NCBI RefSeq assembly: GCF_003111685.1
Contig: NZ_CP022190.1
Location: forward strand, 582,001-646,000
DNA from: Alloyangia pacifica
Lineage (GTDB): Bacteria; Pseudomonadota; Alphaproteobacteria; Rhodobacterales; Rhodobacteraceae
Direction: 5' to 3'
DNA: 64,000 nt
The notes under the pieces: generated by a model
Databases searched by the model: none
Seen by the model: the letters and a program-made list of their open reading frames with translations, nothing else
What the model was told of the DNA's origin: nothing
Part shown: positions 44,645-52,881 of the stretch, one piece after another
Position numbering within the stretch: position 1 is the first letter of the stretch
Layout of the letters: every line of letters begins with the position of its first letter
Translations under genes and position numbers: made by a program

Positions 44645-45390
44645 CCCAGCGCGCCTTGTACCGCCCGGCGCTGGTCGTACTGGAAAGCCCCGAAGCGGTG
44701 GCCGCCGAGGTCGCCCAGCGGATCCTGCGCTTCGTCGAGACACGGGCGCACCCCGTTCTCGGTCTTGCGACCGGCCGTACACCGCTGGCCGTCTACGCTC
44801 GTCTCGCAGCGGCGCATCGCGCCGGAACCAGCTTTGCGGCGGTCGAGAGCTTCAACCTCGATGAGTACTTCGGCCTTGGACCGGCGCACCCCGGGGCCTT
44901 TGCGTGCTACATGCGGCGGCACTTCTTCGAGCAGGTAGACATGCTGGCCGGGCATGGTCACGTGCCCTCCGGGCTTGGCGATCCTGCCTTGGAGGCGCGC
45001 GCGTACGAGGCGACGATCGCCGCGGCCGGAGGCATCGGCCTGCAACTGCTCGGGATAGGACGAAACGGGCATATCGGATTCAACGAGCCGGGCTCTGAGT
45101 TCGACAGTCGGACCCGGATCGTCACCCTCGACGAGAGCACCCGCAGGGCCAATGCCAAGGACTTTCCCGAAGGCACCGAAGTCCCGCGCGAGGCGATCAC
45201 GATGGGCATCGGCACCATTCTCGAGGCCCGGCGGATCGTGCTGGTCGCGACCGGCGAGGCAAAAAGCGAGGCGCTGCACGCGGCCTTTCATCGCCCGCCC
45301 TCGCGCGGGTGCCCCGCCTCGGCCCTGCAGTTGCACCCCCGCGTAGAGCTCGTCTGCGACGTGGGTGCGGCACAAGGGCTTCGGCTCTAG
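44641..45390 (+). CDS. nagB: Glucosamine-6-phosphate deaminase
   Basis: A 249-residue NagB: FNLDEYFGL near residue 77, the active-site signature LLGIGRNGHIGFNEPGSEFDSRTR (about 140-160), and LATGRTPLAVYARL. It converts glucosamine-6-phosphate to fructose-6-phosphate and ammonia. Start overlaps the kinase stop by four bases. No nagA (GlcNAc-6-phosphate deacetylase) is in the locus; the PIG-L protein could supply deacetylation before phosphorylation. Confidence 0.94.
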   Translation: MTQRALYRPALVVLESPEAVAAEVAQRILRFVETRAHPVLGLATGRTPLAVYARLAAAHRAGTSFAAVESFNLDEYFGLGPAHPGAFACYMRRHFFEQVDMLAGHGHVPSGLGDPALEARAYEATIAAAGGIGLQLLGIGRNGHIGFNEPGSEFDSRTRIVTLDESTRRANAKDFPEGTEVPREAITMGIGTILEARRIVLVATGEAKSEALHAAFHRPPSRGCPASALQLHPRVELVCDVGAAQGLRL

Positions 45391-45861
45391 GGGCGGTATC
45401 GCGACAGTCCAAGGTGACTGCGGGGGCTAACGGCAAATGGCAGCGCTCGCAGATCGGCGCTCGAAGGCGAGAGCACTGCGCATCTTGCCATGTCCTGCCT
45501 GCACTCTTCCGTCTCTTACCGATAGCCCCATGGATCAGCCCTTCGTTTCCAAGGCAGAGCGCGCAGTGCCAGCTCGTGCCGCGACCACGGCTCCAGGGGG
45601 GGGTGGAGAGGGGAGCCCGCTACGGAACGTCATTCACCCCGCGACTGATGATCCGTCGAAAAGGTCAAAGTGGTAAGACCTCTTTAGGATTCTATTGTTC
45701 CCCAAGTCGTTCAAGAAAAATAAATGGAAACAGATATTTAAACTACAAAACCGGGACGCTTTTCGGGCGGCAATACCCGGCCAAGCCAGCGTGCTCAAAA
45801 ATTGGTTGGCAACCCGGTCGGCAAGAGGTTCACTTTGGTCAGCCAGGAGGAGGCGGCAGGG
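45391..45861. other. Gene-free stretch with promoter-like AT-rich segment and candidate GntR operator
   Basis: The last part (about 45670-45800) is much more AT-rich than the surroundings and probably carries the promoter of the GntR-TRAP operon. GGTTGGCAACC at 45804-45814 is a dyad with a one-base centre, within a TTGGT...AACC context that could bind the FCD regulator encoded next. A run of nine G lies at about 45596-45604. No gene seen. Confidence 0.4.
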
Positions 45862-46602
45862 ATGAGCGAGCTTGAGACAGCTCAATCGGAAAAGGGAACC
45901 GACCGGGTCATCGCGTATTTCAAGGACGCGCTGATGACCGGTGACCTGCGCGTCGGCGACCGGCTGAAGTCCGAGCGCGATCTCGCCCGGGAGCTGGAAG
46001 TCGGTCGCCCGCTGCTGCGCGAGGTGATCCGTTCGCTCGCCATGCTCGGCATGCTCGACGTACGGCACGGCAGTGGCACCTACGTGCGGCAAGCCAATCT
46101 CGGGACGGTGTCGGATTTCTTTACGTTCTGCCTCGCTCAGCAGCAGGACATGCTCGACGACGTGATGGAGGCGCGGATCGGCATCGAATGCCAGGCGATC
46201 CGGCTCGCCTGCACGCGGGCAAACGAGGTCGATCTCGCGCGGATCGGCCAGTGGTTCGGCGCGCTGATCGACACGCTGGACGATCCCGAGGCGGGCGGCC
46301 GCGCGGATTTCATGTTCCACCGTTCGATCGTGGCGGCGAGCCACAGCAGCTCGCTGATCACCCTTTACGGCGCCCTGTCCGAGTTGCTTAGACGCAGCCA
46401 CGTGCAGCGGCGCAAGACGGTCTACCATGAGCGCTCCGTGGTCGGAGACCTTGTGGAAGCGCATCGGGAGGTCTTCCTCTCGATCGTTGCGAAGGACCCG
46501 GAGGCCGCGGACAAGCGCCTGCGGGAGCATTTCGCGATTGGCGACGAGTTGCGTCGCAGGAGCCTGATCGACAGCTACCGAAAAGGTCTCAAGAAAGCTT
46601 AG
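45862..46602 (+). CDS. GntR/FCD-family transcriptional regulator
   Basis: A 246-residue regulator: winged helix at about 12-75 (DRLKSERDLARELEVGRPLLREVIRSLAMLGML) and FCD domain at about 90-230 with metal-binding residues (DFMFHRSIVAAS, EAHREVFLSIVAKD). I start it at ATG 45862; the frame is open 20 codons upstream, with GGAGG about 12 bases before the chosen start. It heads the DctPQM-RpiB genes with a 24-base gap to dctP, so it is part of or adjacent to the operon it likely controls. Confidence 0.9.
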   Translation: MSELETAQSEKGTDRVIAYFKDALMTGDLRVGDRLKSERDLARELEVGRPLLREVIRSLAMLGMLDVRHGSGTYVRQANLGTVSDFFTFCLAQQQDMLDDVMEARIGIECQAIRLACTRANEVDLARIGQWFGALIDTLDDPEAGGRADFMFHRSIVAASHSSSLITLYGALSELLRRSHVQRRKTVYHERSVVGDLVEAHREVFLSIVAKDPEAADKRLREHFAIGDELRRRSLIDSYRKGLKKA

Positions 46603-46626
46603 GACGACAAGCGAAGGGAGGAGAAT

Positions 46627-47616
46627 ATGTTCGCTTTTTCTGCTCGGCAGCTTCTGGCTGCCGCGACAATCGGCTTGTGCGCGTTGCCGGCTGCGGCCGC
46701 TGAACTGCGCTACGCCCACGTGGGCGCCGAGGGGGATTTCCAGACCCGTTTCGCCGCCGAAGCCGCCACCGCGATCGAGGAGGAGACCGGTGGCGAGGTG
46801 ACGGTGCAGGTGTTCCCCGCCAGCCAGCTCGGCAATGTCGCCGAGATGGTTGACGGGGTGCGCATGGGCACCATCCAGATGGGCCACCACGACTTCGCCT
46901 CACTGGCCCGCATCGTGCCCGAGGTCGCCGTGTTCAACGCGCCCTTCGTCTACGAGAACGCCGAGCACGCCATGCGTGCCACCGACCCGGCCAAGTCGGA
47001 GGCACTGCAGGAGATCAACGCGCGGCTTGTTGAGGAGGGCGGCGTGCGCATCATCGGGCGCATCTACCGCGGCGCGCGCCACATCTCGTCCAACTTCGAG
47101 ATCAAGTCGCCGGACGACATGGCGGGCAAGCCCTTCCGGGCGGTGCCGCTCGATCTGTGGGTGTCGATGGTCAAGGGCTTCGGCGCGACCCCGACGCCGG
47201 TCGAAGTGTCAGAACTGCCCACCGCGCTGATGACCGGCATGGTCGTCGGCCAGGAGAACCCGCTGACCATGATCGCGGCCAACAAGCTCTATGAAGTGCA
47301 GAGCCACGTCGCCATGACGGGGCATATGCAGTCGGTCCTCGCGGTCTTCGTCAACGAGAAAGCCTGGCAGGGGCTGTCCGAGGAGAACCGCGCCGCGATC
47401 ACCAAAGTGCTCGACGGCAAGGCGATGGAGTCGCTGCAATGGGCGCAGGACTCCGAGCAGGAACTGGTCGAGGAGCTGAAGGGAAGTGGCATGACCTTCA
47501 CCACCGCGGAAACCGGACTCGATCTCGGCGCTTTCCGCGAGAAGGTTCTGGCGCAGATCAACCAGGATTTCCCGGACTTCGAGCCGTACATCCAGCAGAT
47601 CATTTCGATGAAGTGA
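46627..47616 (+). CDS. dctP: TRAP transporter periplasmic solute-binding protein (DctP)
   Basis: A 329-residue secreted binding protein with GGGAGGAG before the start and a Sec signal (MFAFSARQLLAAATIGLCALPAAAAE). LRYAHVGAEGDFQTRFA, GKPFRAVP (with the conserved carboxylate-binding Arg) and MVVGQENP are typical. The nearby RpiB-type isomerase suggests a sugar-acid ligand. Confidence 0.94.
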   Translation: MFAFSARQLLAAATIGLCALPAAAAELRYAHVGAEGDFQTRFAAEAATAIEEETGGEVTVQVFPASQLGNVAEMVDGVRMGTIQMGHHDFASLARIVPEVAVFNAPFVYENAEHAMRATDPAKSEALQEINARLVEEGGVRIIGRIYRGARHISSNFEIKSPDDMAGKPFRAVPLDLWVSMVKGFGATPTPVEVSELPTALMTGMVVGQENPLTMIAANKLYEVQSHVAMTGHMQSVLAVFVNEKAWQGLSEENRAAITKVLDGKAMESLQWAQDSEQELVEELKGSGMTFTTAETGLDLGAFREKVLAQINQDFPDFEPYIQQIISMK

Positions 47617-47689
47617 ACCGCGGCGGCGTGGGCGTCCTGCGCGCCCATGCCGCGCTTTCCTGACCTCAATACCCGGAGTTCCCCGGTCC

Positions 47690-48145
47690 ATGACACAGCT
47701 CCTCCGCTTTCTCTGCGTGGCCATGCTCGCGGCGCTGATCGCGCTGCCCTTTCTGCAGGTGATCATGCGCGACATCTTCGGCTCCGCCATCGTGGGAGCC
47801 GAGGAGCTGACGCGCTTCCTGCTCATCTGTACCGTCTTCGTTGCCTACCCGCTGGTGGTCCGCTCCGAGGAGAACATCGTCATGGGCGAGCTGCGCGCGG
47901 CTCTGCCCGAGCCGGTACAGCGCTGGCTCGGGCTGGCGATCACGCTGCTGTCCTTCGCAGCCTGTGCGCTGATTGCGGTGGTGACCGCGCTCAACATCTC
48001 GGACAACCTCAAGAATGCCACGCCGACGCTCGGGATCCCGTTCTGGATCTTCCTCGGCGCCTGTTTCGTCGGCTTTGCCGGGGCGGCGTTCTTCCATGCG
48101 CTGCAGCTGCGCACGCGCAAGACGGCGAAGTCGGTGAGCCTCTGA
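47690..48145 (+). CDS. dctQ: TRAP transporter small permease (DctQ)
   Basis: A 151-residue, four-helix membrane protein with GAEELTRFLLICTVFVAYPLVVRSEENIVMGEL, the small-permease signature. One base separates its stop from the large permease start, so the two are co-translated. Confidence 0.92.
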   Translation: MTQLLRFLCVAMLAALIALPFLQVIMRDIFGSAIVGAEELTRFLLICTVFVAYPLVVRSEENIVMGELRAALPEPVQRWLGLAITLLSFAACALIAVVTALNISDNLKNATPTLGIPFWIFLGACFVGFAGAAFFHALQLRTRKTAKSVSL

Positions 48146-48146
48146 C

Positions 48147-49421
48147 ATGGGCCTGATCCTCATCGTCCTGTTCCTGGCGCTCTTCGTGCTCGGCTTCCCG
48201 GTCGTCTACTCGATCCTGCTGCCGGCGATCTTCTACGTCGTCATCGAGGGGCTGCCGCTCGGCCTGTTGACGCAGCGCGTGACCTACGCGCTCGACAGTT
48301 TCCCGCTGGTCGCGGTGCCGCTTTTCATCTTCGTCGGCAACCTGATGAACCTTGCCGGGGTGACCGACCGCATCTTCCGCTTCGCCGACACGCTGGTGGG
48401 CCGCATCCCGGGCGGGCTGGCGCAGGTCAACATCTTCTCGAGCCTGATCTTTTCGGGTATGTCGGGCGCCGCGCTCGCGGATGTCGGGGGGCTCGGCAAG
48501 ATCGAGATCGAGGCAATGAAGCGCCGCGGTTTCGACGCCCCCTTCGCCGCGGCGGTTACCGCGAGTTCGGCCGTGGTCGGGCCGATCTTCCCGCCGAGCA
48601 TCCCGCTCATCGTTTACGGCTCGGTCACCAGCGTGTCGATCATCCAACTGCTGATCGCCGGCATCGTGCCCGCGTTGATTTGCATCCTGCTGCTGATGGT
48701 CACCGCTGCCATCATCGCCATCCGCAAGGACATGCCGCGCGCCGAGCGATGGGCGAGCCCGCGCGAAGTGGGCGAAAGCCTGCTGCCGGCGCTTCCGGCG
48801 CTGCTGGCCCCGGTGCTGATGATCTCGGGCATGCTGCTGGGGCTTTTCACCCCGACCGAGGCGGCCGCGGTAACGGCGGTCTACGTGATCCTCATCAGCT
48901 GGCTGGTCTACCGAGAACTGACGCTCGACCACCTGTGGTCCGCCATGCTGACCACGCTGCGCAACACCAGCGCGATCCTGATCATCGTCGCAGCGGCCTC
49001 GCTCTTCGGCTGGATCCTCGCGGTCGAGCAGATCCCGCAGGATTTCTCCAAGCTGATCCTGGCAATCTCGAGCGATCCCTTCGTGCTCCTGCTGATTGCC
49101 AACCTGATCTTCTTCATCGCCGGCATGTTCCTCGATTCCACCACCGCGACGCTGCTGGTGGTCCCGGTGATCGCGCCGCCGATGGTCATGGCGGGGATCG
49201 ATCCGGTGCACCTTGGCATCGTCGTGATCTTCAACCTGATGTTGGGCCTGCTGACCCCGCCGATGGGTCTGTCACTGTTCCTCGTGTCGTCGATTGCCAA
49301 GATCACGCTACGCCAGCTGCTGAAGGCGCTGCTGCCCTTCTACGCGCCTTTGCTGCTGACGCTTGCGATCATCACTTTTGCCGACGGGCTCGTGTTGGCC
49401 CTGCCGAAACTGCTTCGCTAA
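48147..49421 (+). CDS. dctM: TRAP transporter large permease (DctM)
   Basis: A 424-residue DctM protein with FSGMSGAALADVGGLGKIEIEAM, GPIFPPSIPLIVYG, FTPTEAAAV and NLMLGLLTPPMGL. Roughly the same length as the first TRAP large permease in this window (4496-5773), but clearly a separate paralogue. Confidence 0.95.
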   Translation: MGLILIVLFLALFVLGFPVVYSILLPAIFYVVIEGLPLGLLTQRVTYALDSFPLVAVPLFIFVGNLMNLAGVTDRIFRFADTLVGRIPGGLAQVNIFSSLIFSGMSGAALADVGGLGKIEIEAMKRRGFDAPFAAAVTASSAVVGPIFPPSIPLIVYGSVTSVSIIQLLIAGIVPALICILLLMVTAAIIAIRKDMPRAERWASPREVGESLLPALPALLAPVLMISGMLLGLFTPTEAAAVTAVYVILISWLVYRELTLDHLWSAMLTTLRNTSAILIIVAAASLFGWILAVEQIPQDFSKLILAISSDPFVLLLIANLIFFIAGMFLDSTTATLLVVPVIAPPMVMAGIDPVHLGIVVIFNLMLGLLTPPMGLSLFLVSSIAKITLRQLLKALLPFYAPLLLTLAIITFADGLVLALPKLLR

Positions 49422-49445
49422 CCCCCACCTCGAAAGGTTCTTGCA

Positions 49446-49892
49446 ATGCGTCTTGTCCTTGGCTCCGATCATGCGGGCTTCCCGCTCAAGGCAACCGTCC
49501 TCGATCACCTCCAGCGCCTCGGCCACGAGGTTAGGGATGTGGGCTCCTACGACGACAAGCCGGTCGATTTCCCGGAGATCGCTCAGGCGGTGACGCGGGC
49601 GGTCAACGACGGCTCGGCCGAGCGGGGTCTGTTGGTGTGCGGCACAGGTGTCGGCGCCTCGATTGCCGCCAACAAGGTCAAGGGCATCCGCGCCGCGGTC
49701 GGCCACGATGTCCATTCGGCGCATCAATGCGTCGAGCACGACGATGTGAACGTGCTCTGCATCGGTGCGCAGATCGTCGGACCCTGGCTGGCGCTCGACC
49801 TCATCGACGCATTCCTGACGGCCGAATTCTCCACCGACGAGGACTTCCGCCGCCGGGTGGCGATGTTGCACGACATGGACAACGATCGTTAA
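49446..49892 (+). CDS. RpiB/LacA/LacB-family sugar-phosphate isomerase
   Basis: A 148-residue isomerase with GSDHAGFPLKATV at the N-terminus, the active-site Cys in LLVCGTGVGASIAANK and the phosphate-binding DVHSAHQCVEHDDVNVLCIG. Family members isomerise ribose-5-phosphate, allose-6-phosphate, galactose-6-phosphate or erythrulose-4-phosphate. Its place at the end of the GntR-TRAP operon suggests a dedicated catabolic step for the imported compound rather than a housekeeping pentose-phosphate role. Confidence 0.9.
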   Translation: MRLVLGSDHAGFPLKATVLDHLQRLGHEVRDVGSYDDKPVDFPEIAQAVTRAVNDGSAERGLLVCGTGVGASIAANKVKGIRAAVGHDVHSAHQCVEHDDVNVLCIGAQIVGPWLALDLIDAFLTAEFSTDEDFRRRVAMLHDMDNDR

Positions 49893-50011
49893 GCGCGGGC
49901 GCGCGGTCTTGTGGACATCACGCCAGATGAGCGCGCTGACCCGCATGTGGTCTCGCCGCTTTCTTGAGGCTCGGCGTCAGCCCAGCTGACGCAACCCTCG
50001 AACGAAGAATT

Positions 50012-50030
50012 CCGGGGGCGAGGCCCCCGG
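50012..50030 (-). terminator. Hairpin between convergent rpiB-like and gbcB genes
   Basis: CCGGGGGC-GAG-GCCCCCGG is a perfect 8-base stem with a three-base loop. On the minus strand it is followed by AATTCTTCGTT, a weak U-rich tail, so it best fits termination of the gbc transcript. Confidence 0.5.
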
Positions 50031-50060
50031 CCCAGTCAGCTCGTTCCGCGATCATGGGTT

Positions 50061-51143
50061 CTAGAGGTCGAGCTCGACCTTGCCACGCGGGTTCGAGCAG
50101 CAGGCGAGGAAATAGCCCTCTTCGATTTCGTCTTCGGTGATGCCACCATTGTGGACCATATAGACGTCGCCCGAGATCTTCTTTGTCTTGCAGGTGCCGC
50201 AAACGCCGAAAGTGCAGCCTGTAGGGATGGCGATCCCGGCCTGGCGGGCAACGGCGAGGACCGTCTCCGTTTCCGCGCAGGATTGCTTCAGCCCGGAGCG
50301 GCCGAAGGTGACCTCTGCCATGATATCCTCGTCCGGCAGGTCGTCATCGGGCACGGGTGCTTCGACGTGCTGCGGTCCGGGAATCGAGGGCGCGTGGAAG
50401 CTCTCTTGATGGTAGTGGTCCATATCGAAGCCGAGCCCCGCAAGTGCCTCGCGCACCGACTGCATGAAGCTCTCCGGGCCGCAGCAGAAGACTTCGCGCT
50501 CCAGGTAGTCGGGCGCCATCAGCCCGAGCATGAGCTGGTTGAGACGCCCCTGATACCCGGTCCAAGGCTGGTAGCGGTCCGGCGCGCTGACCACCCATTT
50601 CAGATCGAGTCCGGCGATGCGGGTCGCCATGTGCTCCAGGCGGCGCTTGAAGATGATCTCCGAAGGCCGCCGCGCGCAGTTCACGAAGACGATGTCGCAA
50701 TGGCTGCCAAGGTCGTAGATCTCGGTCGTCATCGACATCATCGGCGTGATGCCCGTCCCGGCCGAAATGAAGAGGTACTTCTTGGCCGGGTGGGCGACCG
50801 CGGTGAAATGGCCGGAGGGACCATTTGCCTTGACCTTCATGCCGGGCCGAAGCGCGTCGATGATCCATCGCACCCCGATGGAGTCCGGCTGCGCCTTGAT
50901 CGTCAGCGTGAGCGATTTTGGGCGCGACGGCGAGGAGGAGATCGTGAATGTGCGGTAGAGCGGTCCGCCGGGCACCGGCAACTCCAGCGTCAGGAACTGG
51001 CCGGCGTCGAACTGGAAGGGCCGGCCAGAGGGGGCCTGAAAGCAGACGGTGACGACATCCGCCGCTTCGGGCAGGATCGACACGCACTCAAGCGGTTCTT
51101 CGTCGGTCCAATGGGCCATGGGGGAGGGGCTTGCAGTTACCAT
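50061..51143 (-). CDS. gbcB: Glycine betaine monooxygenase reductase subunit (GbcB)
   Basis: A 360-residue reductase: FAD domain (about 20-115; YRTFTISSSPSRP), NAD domain (about 120-240; ISAGTGITPMMSM, CCGPESFMQSV) and a C-terminal plant-type [2Fe-2S] ferredoxin domain with CTFGVCGTCKTKK and a fourth Cys in ACCSNPRGKVELDL. The ferredoxin block (KKISGDVYMVHNGGITEDEI) is typical of GbcB, which passes electrons from NADH to the Rieske oxygenase GbcA during N-demethylation of betaine. It lies 6 bases after the gbcA remnant, so its normal partner in this operon is defective. Confidence 0.9.
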   Translation of the reverse strand: MVTASPSPMAHWTDEEPLECVSILPEAADVVTVCFQAPSGRPFQFDAGQFLTLELPVPGGPLYRTFTISSSPSRPKSLTLTIKAQPDSIGVRWIIDALRPGMKVKANGPSGHFTAVAHPAKKYLFISAGTGITPMMSMTTEIYDLGSHCDIVFVNCARRPSEIIFKRRLEHMATRIAGLDLKWVVSAPDRYQPWTGYQGRLNQLMLGLMAPDYLEREVFCCGPESFMQSVREALAGLGFDMDHYHQESFHAPSIPGPQHVEAPVPDDDLPDEDIMAEVTFGRSGLKQSCAETETVLAVARQAGIAIPTGCTFGVCGTCKTKKISGDVYMVHNGGITEDEIEEGYFLACCSNPRGKVELDL

Positions 51144-51149
51144 ATCACG

Positions 51150-51827
<678 letters not shown>

Positions 51828-51837
51828 TCAACTGAGA

Positions 51838-51850
51838 TTAGCCTAGCTAA
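51838..51850. promoter_or_regulatory. LysR-type binding site between gbcA remnant and LysR gene
   Basis: TTAGCCTAGCTAA is a dyad of the form T-N11-A with perfect TTAGC/GCTAA arms, the canonical LysR box. A second short dyad (CTCA-AC-TGAG) lies immediately left of it. The site is between divergent genes, where LysR regulators normally bind. Confidence 0.55.
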
Positions 51851-51907
51851 ATTGATCGTCGCGATGCTCCACCTGCGACTCCTGCCAGACAAAAGCGACC
51901 TGACGAT

Positions 51908-52801
51908 ATGCAAAAGCCCTATGATCTACCGTCGTTAGGCGATTTGGCCTGTTTTGAATCGGCAGCCCGGAACCTGAGCTTCAAGCAGGCCTCTGCCGAG
52001 ATGAACGTTACTCCCGCTGCGGTCAGCCACCGGATCAAGGCGCTCGAGCAGGACCTGGGACAGGCCTTGTTCTCGCGCCAGTACCGCGGGGTGGAGCTGA
52101 CCGAGGCGGGCGCCTTGCTGTTCGTCTCGCTGCAACGCGGGTTCGAGGGAATCTCCGACAGCGTAACGCGCATCCGCAACCGCCGGGATCGCACTGCGGT
52201 TTCGATCGCGGCGACAACCGCGATGAGTGGCCTGTGGCTGACGCCGCGGCTGGCGGCCTTCTGGAAAGCGCATCCGGGCGTCGCGATCTCGCAGGTCATC
52301 GCGGACAGCGGGCGGGTGAGTGGCGTGGACCTGAGCATTCGCTACGGTGACCCGGCGCGCGAGGACGACGACACCCGACTGCTGTTCCGGGACCGGATCC
52401 TCGCCCTCGGCAGCGCGCAATTCGCCGAGATGCACGAGATCGCGCAGGTCGCGGACCTGGCCGAGGTGCCGTTGATCCGCATTCATTCGGGGGCGAACGC
52501 ATGGACCGGCTGGCACGAATGGTTTGCCTCGCTCGGTCTGCCCGCGCCGACCGGCCCTGAGTTCGCGCTGAACAACTACCTTATCGGCCTCAAGGCGGCC
52601 GAGGATGGCATCGGCGCGGTGCTGGGGTGGGAAGGACTGCTGCAGGGATATCTCGAAAGCCATCGCCTCGTGCAGCTGGTGCCCGAGGCGATGGACTCGC
52701 CCTATCCCTTCTACCTGCGCATCCATGCGGGAGCCTCGGCGAACGCACAGCTCTTTGCCGATTGGCTCGCGGAGCAGGAGGCCGGGGCGGCCTTCGCGTG
52801 A
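51908..52801 (+). CDS. LysR-family transcriptional regulator (GcvA-like)
   Basis: A 297-residue regulator: N-terminal helix-turn-helix (about 8-66; LACFESAARNLSFKQASAEMNVTPAAVSHRIKALEQDLG) and a periplasmic-binding-like effector domain (about 90-290). The PSLGDLACFESAARNLSFKQASAEM type N-terminus is typical of the GcvA subgroup. Divergent from the gbcA remnant/gbcB genes, so it was probably their regulator. Confidence 0.92.
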   Translation: MQKPYDLPSLGDLACFESAARNLSFKQASAEMNVTPAAVSHRIKALEQDLGQALFSRQYRGVELTEAGALLFVSLQRGFEGISDSVTRIRNRRDRTAVSIAATTAMSGLWLTPRLAAFWKAHPGVAISQVIADSGRVSGVDLSIRYGDPAREDDDTRLLFRDRILALGSAQFAEMHEIAQVADLAEVPLIRIHSGANAWTGWHEWFASLGLPAPTGPEFALNNYLIGLKAAEDGIGAVLGWEGLLQGYLESHRLVQLVPEAMDSPYPFYLRIHAGASANAQLFADWLAEQEAGAAFA

Positions 52802-52828
52802 GGCTCAAGAGCAAACCCGAAAAGCCGA

Positions 52829-52857
52829 AGCGCCGGCGGGGATGACCCGCCGGCGCT
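52829..52857. terminator. Bidirectional terminator between LysR and dimethylglycine dehydrogenase genes
   Basis: AGCGCCGGCGGG-GATGA-CCCGCCGGCGCT is a perfect 12-base stem with a five-base loop between convergent genes. Rightward it is followed by GTCATTTTC; leftward by TCGGCTTTTC. Both tails are modestly U-rich. Confidence 0.7.
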
Positions 52858-52881
52858 GTCATTTTCATGTGACCCAGCAGA

